DNA of 58,938 nt from a virus. Location of the stretch: positions 1 to 58,938 of IMG/VR virus record IMGVR_UViG_3300030114_000013; one strand, given 5' to 3'. Shown in pieces: positions 8,245-15,060 of this stretch. Position 1 is the stretch's first letter, and each line of letters starts with the position of its first letter. Both the position numbers and the translations under genes were made by a program. The notes below the pieces were generated by a model. It had not been told where the DNA came from. It was given only the letters and a program-made list of their open reading frames with translations, and did no database searches.

Positions 8245-8451
8245 ATGGCTAAAAAAGCAATATCAGAAAAGAAGGTAACTACAACAAAATTATCATTAGA
8301 AGGAACTTTAAATTTAGATGAATTATCTGGATTTTTAATGGAATTCGAAGAAGAAGGCGAAAAAAACGTTGATGAAAAGTTAAAGAAATATAACGGTAGA
8401 TATGGTGTATTGACTTTCGCTATTAAAGAGGAAGAAGATATAGAAGATTAG
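8245..8451 (+). CDS. Small acidic protein, possibly YonK-like
   Basis: A 68-residue protein with a basic N-terminus (AKKAISEKK), an acidic centre and a C-terminus reading KKYNGRYGVLTFAIKEEEDIED. The pattern of a short beta-rich protein ending in (F/Y)NGK-x-V-x-I-x-(V/I)KEE resembles SPbeta YonK, a small protein of unknown function encoded near the YonO polymerase. That resemblance is from memory and is modest. A strong AAAGGAGAG site precedes the ATG. The gene is the last one before the structured non-coding block. Confidence 0.6.
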   Translation: MAKKAISEKKVTTTKLSLEGTLNLDELSGFLMEFEEEGEKNVDEKLKKYNGRYGVLTFAIKEEEDIED

Positions 8452-8459
8452 CCGATATA

Positions 8460-9235
8460 AGGCATGTACTCATTGAGAGGTGACCTTAAAACAACTATTT
8501 TACGTTAATCGTCCGAGGGTAACGGGGATATAAATATTTAGAATATTATCCATATGCTTGTGATGGGAATTGCCTACATTAGTCTGAGCCATTAAATTTA
8601 TCGAAGTAGAGATGTGAAACCTACTCGATTCTAGAGTTAACTATGAAAAATCGGTGAGTTTCTACCTTAGTGGTTATTTTATCAAGATGTGGTCTCAGCA
8701 TGTAAAATCAGAGAAAGTTGTGATAATTTCAAACAACTATAAAAAGCTTTCAAGATGGGAAGTCGTGAAATGTGGGAAGGTTATAGCAAATAATATTAGG
8801 ATATAACCAAAGTAATTTTTCGGTGGATTAAAATTATATTATTTAGATGTTATCATAGCATACCAAAAACGAAATAGATAACAATGTGTATCTATTAAGC
8901 AATAAATTAAATGTCGCTTCAAGATTAGGTATTTAATTTGCTTTATAATGGTTTTATGTTTACCAAAACTTGAATAGGATTAACAATCTGAAAGAAAACA
9001 TATGATTTTGAAGATAGGCTTTACGCCAGTGATTTAATAATTAATTAGATAAAACTTGGTTTTCTAGAAACCAGTAGATACATTAAGTTCTATACATCTT
9101 ATATATGTATCATAAAATCTAATGTTTAATAGGGTATGAAAACCTAACAAAATGCTGAATTGAGTTTTGATGACTGAATTAATATAACATTAGACGTAAT
9201 ACAATCATAGCAGGTACGTTAAGCTTGCTTTTTAA
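8460..9235 (+). ncRNA. Large highly structured non-coding RNA candidate (ROOL/GOLLD-like class)
   Basis: Nearly 790 bases without a credible ORF separate 8451 from a tRNA, in a genome whose other gaps are mostly short. The block is packed with stems: TCGAAGTAG (8601-8609) with CTACTCGA (8621-8628); AGTTGT (8716-8721) with ACAACT (8733-8738); GGTTATA (8779-8785) with TATAACC (8802-8808); AATAGATA (8873-8880) with TATCTATT (8889-8896); AAGCAA..ATTAAAT (8897-8912) with ATTTAATTTGCTT (8931-8943); GATACAT (9077-9083) with ATGTATC (9105-9111); and a 9-bp closing stem TCTAATGTT (9118-9126) with AACATTAGA (9186-9194). Giant ornate phage RNAs (ROOL, GOLLD) are known to lie next to phage tRNA genes and have this size. 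Class membership is inferred from size, position and structure, not from a covariance model. Confidence 0.6.
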
Positions 9236-9238
9236 TAT

Positions 9239-9325
9239 GGGTGGATATGTCTAGTGGCGATGACAGCAGACTGTAAATCTGTTACGTAAGAAACAACGTA
9301 GGTTCGACTCCTACTTCACCCACCA
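9239..9325 (+). tRNA. tRNA-Tyr (GTA)
   Basis: A full cloverleaf of class II type. The acceptor GGGTGGA pairs with TTCACCC (one G-U pair); the anticodon arm GCAGA-CTGTAAA-TCTGT gives anticodon GTA; the variable arm is about 15 bases, as expected for bacterial tRNA-Tyr; the T arm is GTAGG-TTCGACT-CCTAC. The CCA end is encoded (9323-9325). It directly follows the structured RNA block, so both may be made as one transcript and separated by processing. Confidence 0.93.
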
Positions 9326-9465
9326 AACAGAGTCTAAGACAGGATTAACGAATTACGATAGTTCTTTGTTAACTGGAAAAGCTTCCGATTATATGATACT
9401 CGAAGTACAAGAGTGTTACCCTATAGAACTAGTGGGTTTACCATACGGATAGGGATTTTAAAATA
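9326..9465 (+). other. Structured segment downstream of tRNA-Tyr
   Basis: About 140 non-coding bases after the tRNA continue the stem-rich character: ACTC...GAGT around 9402-9415, CCCTAT (9419-9424) with ATAGGG (9449-9454), and a GTTAAC-type pair around 9343-9376. A motif copy (AATAAATTAA, 9469-9478) follows before the next gene. It may be the 3' part of the large RNA or its processing signal. Confidence 0.4.
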
Positions 9466-9563
9466 ACAAATAAATTAAATATAAAATAAAGTGAATTCCA
9501 TGAACGTTGATTGTAATGTGCATGGTCATTTTTATTATATTTAAAAAGATGGAGAGAAGAAAT

Positions 9564-9788
9564 ATGGTTATGAAAAACGATGGCAGGGAATCAACAAAAA
9601 TGAAAAAGAATAAACAACATAAGAAATATAAAGACGTTAAATGTAATGACAAAGAATGTCGAGGAATAATTGATGTAGATTTAGCTATTGAGATTGGAGA
9701 TATAGAATATTGCGATACTTCAAAATCAAGTATCTATGTGTATTGTCCAATTTGTGGATTAAATCATAAGGTTGAATTGAAGAAATAA
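9564..9788 (+). CDS. Small zinc-ribbon protein
   Basis: A 74-residue basic protein. ATG 9564 lies 8 bases after GGAGAG, which is better placed than the upstream in-frame ATGs from 9507. Four cysteines form two pairs: KCNDKEC in the middle and YCPICG near the C-terminus, with His after the second pair, consistent with a structural zinc ribbon. The N-terminal 25 residues are very lysine-rich. No enzymatic motif is present. It sits between the tRNA block and the metallophosphoesterase gene, which follows after 26 bases. Confidence 0.6.
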   Translation: MVMKNDGRESTKMKKNKQHKKYKDVKCNDKECRGIIDVDLAIEIGDIEYCDTSKSSIYVYCPICGLNHKVELKK

Positions 9789-9814
9789 AATTAAATAAAG
9801 GTGAGGGAAATATT

Positions 9815-11209
9815 ATGGAAGATAATAAATCATTAGAAAGACTATATGGTGAAAGTGAAAATGAATATATTGCTAGAGCTTACAGAAATAAAATAGATTT
9901 AGGATTAACAAACAAAGAACTGGCAACTCAATTGAATCAAAATTTGGGCACAAACTATGGAGAATCAACATTACGTGGACGTGGGCAATATTTCAACGAA
10001 GGGTATGAAAACGGATGGGAGAAAGCTTTAAGTAACTTAAAAAATGAAGATTCGGAAGAACTAACTAGTTTGAAATTAAAAAATGACAATGGATATGAAC
10101 AAATTAAAAATTATAAAGAAACTGTTGAAATAAACAAAGATGGTTCTTATACATTAGATAAATTAATAGGTGTGGAAAACGAAGAAGTTTTAAAGGATGA
10201 AAATTATTTATTAACTTGTCATGGATATGATCCTAAGTTATGGCAAATTGTTTCAGCTAGAAATAGTAAATGGAATGTACAATTAAAAGGTGGGAAAGTT
10301 AGTAAACTATATGCTAGTAGAGTTAATATTAAACCTAGAGTTGATGATATTAATATATTAGAATTAGAAGAACATTTTAATAAATTTCAAAAAACATATA
10401 AAGGAATTGATATTCCTAAATTTTCTAATAAAAATGCAGACAACATATTGGTGCTTCCGGTTTACGACTTGCATTTCGGTAAGAAATCTTATGAATATGA
10501 AACAGGAAGTAAAATTGATGATGAAATATTAAAAGAAAGATACATAAATGTTTTAAAAGACATTATTGACCAAGCAAAACATAGTAATTTTGAGAAAATA
10601 ATATATCCAATAGGTAGTGATTTCTTTAATAGTGATACTATAGATAACTCTACTACAAAGGGAACAAGTCAAGATAATAGTTTAAGATGGCAAGAAATGT
10701 TTACTAAAGGATTAGATTTAATTATAGAAGGTGTTGATTTACTGTCTAAAGAATTAAAAACCAAAGTAGAAATATTCTATGTTATGGGAAACCATGATAC
10801 TATGTCTTCTTTTTATGCAACAAGATATTTACATGCGTGGTATAAAGACTGTAATAACGTGTTTATTGACTCAAATGCCAAAGCTAGGAAATATATTGAA
10901 TATGGAAAATGTTTAATAGGATTTACTCATGGAGATAAAGAAGGGAAAAGAATATTTAATTTAATGCAAACCGAACAATCTGAAGCATGGGGAAGAACTA
11001 AGTATAGAGAATGGTTAACTGGTCACGTTCATCATGAAACTGTTAAAGAAGAAGGTGGAGTTAAAGTTAGAACTGTATCTGCTATATGTGGAACTGATGC
11101 TTGGCATTATTTAAGTGGTTTTGTGGGAAGTTTAGAGCAAGTACAAGCTTTTGTTTGGAATAAGAATAAAGGTTTAAGAAGTATTATATATGGAAGTATT
11201 GAGAATTAG
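9815..11209 (+). CDS. Calcineurin-like metallophosphoesterase
   Basis: A 464-residue protein with the complete metal-binding set of the superfamily: D218-x-H220 in VYDLHFGK, GSD269, G-N-H-D at 325-328, and G-H-V-H-H at 403-407. The N-terminal 200 residues are a separate, phage-type domain with a probable helix-turn-helix near residues 30-55 (NKELATQLNQ) and no known catalytic motif. Related phage proteins are often found beside head genes and are thought to act on DNA ends or nucleotides, like SbcD-type nucleases. The substrate cannot be read from the sequence. A good AGGTGAGG site precedes the ATG. Confidence 0.85.
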   Translation: MEDNKSLERLYGESENEYIARAYRNKIDLGLTNKELATQLNQNLGTNYGESTLRGRGQYFNEGYENGWEKALSNLKNEDSEELTSLKLKNDNGYEQIKNYKETVEINKDGSYTLDKLIGVENEEVLKDENYLLTCHGYDPKLWQIVSARNSKWNVQLKGGKVSKLYASRVNIKPRVDDINILELEEHFNKFQKTYKGIDIPKFSNKNADNILVLPVYDLHFGKKSYEYETGSKIDDEILKERYINVLKDIIDQAKHSNFEKIIYPIGSDFFNSDTIDNSTTKGTSQDNSLRWQEMFTKGLDLIIEGVDLLSKELKTKVEIFYVMGNHDTMSSFYATRYLHAWYKDCNNVFIDSNAKARKYIEYGKCLIGFTHGDKEGKRIFNLMQTEQSEAWGRTKYREWLTGHVHHETVKEEGGVKVRTVSAICGTDAWHYLSGFVGSLEQVQAFVWNKNKGLRSIIYGSIEN

Positions 11210-11232
11210 TTAAAAATAAATTAAAGGATTAA

Positions 11233-11844
11233 ATGGTGAAAGTTATGGGAGAGATGTTTGTACCAGTGAATAGATTACTTGAATCTATGAAAGAGTATGA
11301 TTATTTACATAAAAATATAATTTATCTAGATGATGAAGTTTCTAGAGATACACAAGTAATGTTTTGTAGACAATTAAGAAAATTAGCTGAACAGGAGTTA
11401 GTTAAACCTGAAAAAGATAGACAATCTATAAAAATAAGGATTTCAAGTTTTGGTGGTTGGGTTGTAAGTTTTATGGCTATGGCAAGTGAAATGTTACATT
11501 ATCAAGAAAAAGGAATAATAATAGAAACTTATTGTGATGGATTCTGTATGTCAGCAGGAGCATACTTATTAATGTTAGGTTCTAAAGGATATAGACATGC
11601 AACTAGATTTTCAGATATATTAATTCATCAAACTCAATTCTCAGGAAGTGGACATCAAACTTACAGAGAAAAAGAAAAGAGTTTTGAATATGACAAAAGA
11701 GATTGGAAAATGTTGTGTGATTTAATGAGACAATATACTAATTTATCTGAAGAAGATATTGAAGGATTAACTAAATACAATCTTGATGTATCATTCAGCA
11801 GTTCTGAAGCATTAGAAAAAGGCATAGTGGATAAAATAATATAA
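11233..11844 (+). CDS. ClpP-like serine protease
   Basis: A 203-residue protein matching the Clp protease fold: a first strand IIYLDDEVSRDT, the glycine-rich oxyanion strand RISSFGGWV, the nucleophile region G103-F-C-M-S107-A-G with Ser107, H132 in LIHQ, and a candidate third acid D185 in LDVSFSSSEALEKG. The family cuts proteins inside a barrel, usually with an ATPase partner. Phage ClpP-like proteins can serve as head maturation proteases, but this one lies upstream of terminase and a separate protease/scaffold gene is present, so its target is uncertain. The start is not decided: ATG 11233 has only a weak AAGGA site, and ATG 11245 is the alternative. Confidence 0.82.
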   Translation: MVKVMGEMFVPVNRLLESMKEYDYLHKNIIYLDDEVSRDTQVMFCRQLRKLAEQELVKPEKDRQSIKIRISSFGGWVVSFMAMASEMLHYQEKGIIIETYCDGFCMSAGAYLLMLGSKGYRHATRFSDILIHQTQFSGSGHQTYREKEKSFEYDKRDWKMLCDLMRQYTNLSEEDIEGLTKYNLDVSFSSSEALEKGIVDKII

Positions 11845-11862
11845 GGAATATAGGTGAGAAAT

Positions 11863-12243
11863 ATGTGTGAAGTTAATGAAAATGAATTAAATCAAGAAGA
11901 AATAGAAGATAAAACTATTGAAGAAATGAGTCAAGAAGAACTTGTAGAAGTAGTATATCAATTAATGGATATGAAAGAAAAAGAAATTGAAGTAAATATG
12001 GATGATGTTCAAGGATTAAGCATAAATGTACAAGAATATCAAGCTGGAATAGATTCAATATCATTCTTAGTAGGTCAATATTCTGCTTTAAAGAGTGTTG
12101 GAATTGATTCTACAAGTGCAATTGATGTTATTCTTAATGAAAGAAATATTGAGTATAATCTTGAACTAAATAAAATGACTTGTGATAATAATAGAGAAGT
12201 TGCAAAAATTCAACAAACAAATCAAGAACAAAATCAAGTATAA
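11863..12243 (+). CDS. Acidic hypothetical protein
   Basis: A 126-residue protein, strongly acidic in its first 45 residues (runs of Glu), then a mixed helical part and a Gln/Asn-rich C-terminus. ATG 11863 follows TAGGTGAG at good spacing; an in-frame GTG at 11854 would overlap that site. It is placed 18 bases after the ClpP-like gene and before another acidic gene. No domain is recognised. A link to the protease (adaptor or substrate) is conceivable from position only. Confidence 0.6.
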   Translation: MCEVNENELNQEEIEDKTIEEMSQEELVEVVYQLMDMKEKEIEVNMDDVQGLSINVQEYQAGIDSISFLVGQYSALKSVGIDSTSAIDVILNERNIEYNLELNKMTCDNNREVAKIQQTNQEQNQV

Positions 12244-12256
12244 GTGAGGTAAAATA

Positions 12257-12430
12257 ATGGAATATATAGATAAAGTAAAGTTTTTCGTAGGTATGTTTTT
12301 ATGTAATATGGAAGAAAAAACATCATCAAAAGTGATATTAGATAGTGACTTGGCTTATGATATTGCTATGGAATTACACTGTGATTTAGGAATTGATTTT
12401 GAGTATTGTACTGAAGATACATTTGCATAA
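12257..12430 (+). CDS. 5' half of a gene split by an in-frame TAA
   Basis: ATG 12257 has a good AGTGAGGT site. It encodes 57 residues, hydrophobic at first (KVKFFVGMFLCNM) and then acidic, ending at TAA 12428-12430. The same frame continues open to 12931, and the downstream part has no ribosome site near its first ATG. The two parts therefore look like one acidic protein of about 224 residues broken by one nonsense codon, or read through at that codon. The function is not recognised. Confidence 0.6.
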   Translation: MEYIDKVKFFVGMFLCNMEEKTSSKVILDSDLAYDIAMELHCDLGIDFEYCTEDTFA

Positions 12431-12463
12431 TTACTATCTAAAAATGAAATATTATCAGTATCA

Positions 12464-12931
12464 ATGATATGTAGTAATGATGGTAGAGTGAAATTCTATT
12501 TAGAATCTATATTTAATAAAATAGGTGAGACTATGATTGATGATTATTCAGATGTAATTTTGATTCAAGATGATTTAGTAGATTGTATAAACATGGACAA
12601 GTTTAATACCAATGATATACGTATATTTGTTGGAGATAAAGAATTGGATGAAGAAGAATGTAACCATGATTGTTCTAATTGTACATTACATGATGATGAC
12701 GAGGATTATGAAAAAGAACTCGAAGCTGAAGATTTAGGATTGGTTCTAACTGAGGAATTGTTAGACTCACTATCAGAAATTGATGCAAATGATGTTGAAT
12801 CTATAGTTGAAATGATTGCAAACAAAATAAATGAAGCTTTTGAAATTGGTTATAATGAGGCATTAGAAGACGCCGAAGATGAACTTCAAGATTCAATTGA
12901 TGCAATTAGGTCTTTAAGATTTGAAGAGTAA
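12464..12931 (+). CDS. 3' half of the TAA-split acidic protein
   Basis: The open frame runs directly on from TAA 12428-12430 in the same phase; the first ATG is at 12464 but no Shine-Dalgarno sequence precedes it. From that ATG it encodes 155 residues that are very acidic, with a cysteine/histidine cluster (CNHDCSNC) and a helical Asp/Glu-rich tail. Three explanations remain: a pseudogene remnant, a separate weakly translated gene, or readthrough. No function is recognised. A strong terminator follows at 12979. Confidence 0.55.
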   Translation: MICSNDGRVKFYLESIFNKIGETMIDDYSDVILIQDDLVDCINMDKFNTNDIRIFVGDKELDEEECNHDCSNCTLHDDDEDYEKELEAEDLGLVLTEELLDSLSEIDANDVESIVEMIANKINEAFEIGYNEALEDAEDELQDSIDAIRSLRFEE

Positions 12932-12978
12932 CAAATTAATATAATTAAAAAAACTTATAAAAGTAATGTTTTTAAAGG

Positions 12979-13007
12979 GACTGGATTGAAATATGTCCAG
13001 TCTTTTT
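12979..13007 (+). terminator. Intrinsic terminator
   Basis: GACTGGA (12979-12985) pairs perfectly with TCCAGTC... (12996-13002) and is followed by CTTTTTATT. It ends the left gene block and isolates the antirepressor leader that follows. Confidence 0.85.
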
Positions 13008-13030
13008 ATTATGCAGAAATTTAAAATTAG

Positions 13031-13161
13031 CAATATATAAACATACTATACTCCTGTATAGATTGGTTCTCCGTATGGAAGTGAAATTTATGTTTATATA
13101 TTGGTGATTTTAAATCATACGCTATGGGTATGCTGAACCTAAATCAGTAAAGGAGAACCAA
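13031..13161 (+). promoter_or_regulatory. Riboswitch-like leader of the AntA-type gene
   Basis: A perfect 15-bp stem, CAATATATAAACATA (13031-13045) with 13089-13103, encloses the hairpin CTATAC-TCCT-GTATAG (13046-13061) and the single-stranded element TTGGTTCTCC (13063-13072). That element is exactly complementary to GGAGAACCAA (13152-13161), which contains the ribosome site of the gene at 13165. Between them lies a second stem: GATTT/AAATC (13106-13110 with 13141-13145) and CATAC/GTATG (13116-13120 with 13128-13132). The leader can thus close a pseudoknot that hides the ribosome site. The pairings are seen; control of translation is inferred. No sigma-A promoter was found between the terminator and the stem. 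Confidence 0.65.
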
Positions 13162-13164
13162 ATT

Positions 13165-13974
13165 ATGAAAACAATACAAATTAACAAGGTGAAGGTAATA
13201 ATATTTGAGGAAGCTGAACTAAAAGAAAAATTAGGAATGAGTAGAGAAAATATTAGTTCAATTTTAGAATATCAAAGAATATTCCCCGAATTATTACAAG
13301 ATGACATTGAAGGATTTATTATTGACGCTAGAAAATTACATAATCAATTAAAATTACAAAAGGATTTTTCGGATTGGATTAAAATACAAATAAAAAATTT
13401 AGATTTAGAAGAAGAAAAATCATATACCACTTTAAAGGGGAATTGCACAACCATGCGACCTAACGCAAGTATAGAATATTATTTGACTTTAGATTGTGCA
13501 AAAGATATATGTATGACTGTTGGTTCTTCTAATAGAACCAATAAAGAAACAAAAGACATATCTAAGATGGTAAGAAATTATTTTAAAGTGATGGAAAAGA
13601 CTTTGAGAAACTATGAAAAATGGCAAGCAACGAGAGAGCCTGAAAAAGATGGAGCTAATGTCATGAGAAGTCATATTGCAAATTGGTGTGATAGAAATGG
13701 ATACGATAAAACATTGAAGAAGTTTTATACTAGAGAATTTAATTTATTAAATGAAAGTTTAGTCGGTTTAGATGCACAAGGTATTAGGTGTGAAATTGGA
13801 TATAAAGATAAACAAACAAGAGAACACTTGTTAGAATTAGAAAATAGTGCTTTAGCTTTTCTTCAAGATTTAAATATTAGTCTATTAGATGCTGATATGA
13901 GTTTTGAAGATAGAAGTAATATTATAAAAATAACTTGTGATACTAAATATTCTAAGTTAAAAAGAGTTGGATAA
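13165..13974 (+). CDS. Phage antirepressor, AntA/AntB-domain protein
   Basis: A 269-residue protein. Residues about 50-115 read IDARKLHNQL...KDFSDWIKIQI...EEEKSYTTL, then a segment with TLDCAKDICMTVG...ARNYF-like spacing (KMVRNYFKVMEK). This is the typical layout of the AntA/AntB family, in which the domain sits at the front of phage antirepressors that inactivate a lysogeny repressor. The first 45 residues are an extra helical part. The C-terminal 100 residues are helical and not recognised. Its ribosome site lies inside the folded leader at 13031-13161, so synthesis is probably controlled at translation. A second antirepressor-type gene with a similar leader is at 27685. Confidence 0.75.
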   Translation: MKTIQINKVKVIIFEEAELKEKLGMSRENISSILEYQRIFPELLQDDIEGFIIDARKLHNQLKLQKDFSDWIKIQIKNLDLEEEKSYTTLKGNCTTMRPNASIEYYLTLDCAKDICMTVGSSNRTNKETKDISKMVRNYFKVMEKTLRNYEKWQATREPEKDGANVMRSHIANWCDRNGYDKTLKKFYTREFNLLNESLVGLDAQGIRCEIGYKDKQTREHLLELENSALAFLQDLNISLLDADMSFEDRSNIIKITCDTKYSKLKRVG

Positions 13975-14010
13975 TAAATTAATATAAATAATAAAAAAGG
14001 AGGTGTTATC

Positions 14011-15060
14011 GTGGTGAAAAAATCACAGGGTAATACGGAAATGACAGATAGAGAATTAATATATTGTACAGGTTGTGATCACGATAAAAAACCTAGTCAG
14101 TTTTATAAAAGTTATGGGACAACAAAATCAGGCACGTTGCCTTATTGTAAGCAATGTTGTATAGATATGAGTTTGAATAATAATGGAACATTAAATATTG
14201 ATAAATTCAACAATATGTTATCTAAAGTAGATAGACCTTTTTTACATCAAACATTAATTGATAATATGAATAAGTATCCAGAAAAAATAGAGTCTGCTAT
14301 AGGATTTTATTTTAAAGATTTAGGAATGGTTCAGAATAGGGGGTTAAAGTATAAAGATAGCATTTTTGAACCCAGCAATACGAATGGAAATTCAGAAATT
14401 GATATTACCACAAAGAAAAACAATTTTGAAATAGATGGCATGACTTCTGAACAATTGCAAGATAAATTTGGTGTAGGTTATACAGATGAAGAATATTATT
14501 GTTTTGAAAAAAAATGGAGAAAGCTTGCAGATAGTTATGGTCAAAAAACTTCGCTACATGTAGAGTCTTTAACTACATATATAAGATTTAGAGTAAAAGA
14601 AGAATTGGCAACATCAAAGGGAGACGTATCAGAAGCTACAAAATGGGGGCAACTAGCAGAAAAAGCACAACAATCTGGAAAATTAAATGTAGCACAATTA
14701 AGTAAGTCTGATATTAGTGGTGGAGTAGACTTAGTTTGTCAAATTTTTGAAGCAGTTGAATCGGAAGTTGGTGTAATACCATTATTACCTAAGTTAATAG
14801 AACAACCAATGGACGACGCAGATATGGTTATATGGTCATTAATAAATTATGGAAGGACATTAGAAGATAAACCAAGAGTTAAATACAAAGAGATATGGAA
14901 TTTTTATAAAGATATGTTAGGTGAATATTGTGGAGACAAGGGTATGACAGAGGAACAAAAAGAAGAGTATTTAAATAAAAGAAATAATACTTTTAGAGAT
15001 TTAGGAAAATTATATAAAGAACCATTATATGAAGGTGACTATGAAGAAGGTGGTGAATAA
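14011..15060 (+). CDS. Terminase small subunit-like protein with zinc ribbon
   Basis: A 349-residue protein directly upstream of, and overlapping by one base with, the large terminase gene (TAATG). It starts at GTG 14011 (or GTG 14014) after AAGGAGGTG. The N-terminus has a treble-clef style zinc site: C-x2-C in YCTGCD and CKQC about 25 residues later. GLKYKDSIFE around residue 110 marks homology to the protein at 5435. The C-terminal two thirds carry helical segments and a very acidic end. Position and domain type support DNA recognition for packaging; the unusually large size suggests extra functions. Confidence 0.75.
   Translation: MVKKSQGNTEMTDRELIYCTGCDHDKKPSQFYKSYGTTKSGTLPYCKQCCIDMSLNNNGTLNIDKFNNMLSKVDRPFLHQTLIDNMNKYPEKIESAIGFYFKDLGMVQNRGLKYKDSIFEPSNTNGNSEIDITTKKNNFEIDGMTSEQLQDKFGVGYTDEEYYCFEKKWRKLADSYGQKTSLHVESLTTYIRFRVKEELATSKGDVSEATKWGQLAEKAQQSGKLNVAQLSKSDISGGVDLVCQIFEAVESEVGVIPLLPKLIEQPMDDADMVIWSLINYGRTLEDKPRVKYKEIWNFYKDMLGEYCGDKGMTEEQKEEYLNKRNNTFRDLGKLYKEPLYEGDYEEGGE

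Noticed and set aside
9500-9544. Tiny ORF (14 codons) before the zinc-ribbon gene
   Set aside because: The ribosome site is weak and the peptide short; a leader peptide cannot be shown.
12428-12430. TAA as a sense codon (alternative genetic code)
   Set aside because: TAA ends most genes of the window at the expected places, so a general reassignment is not plausible.
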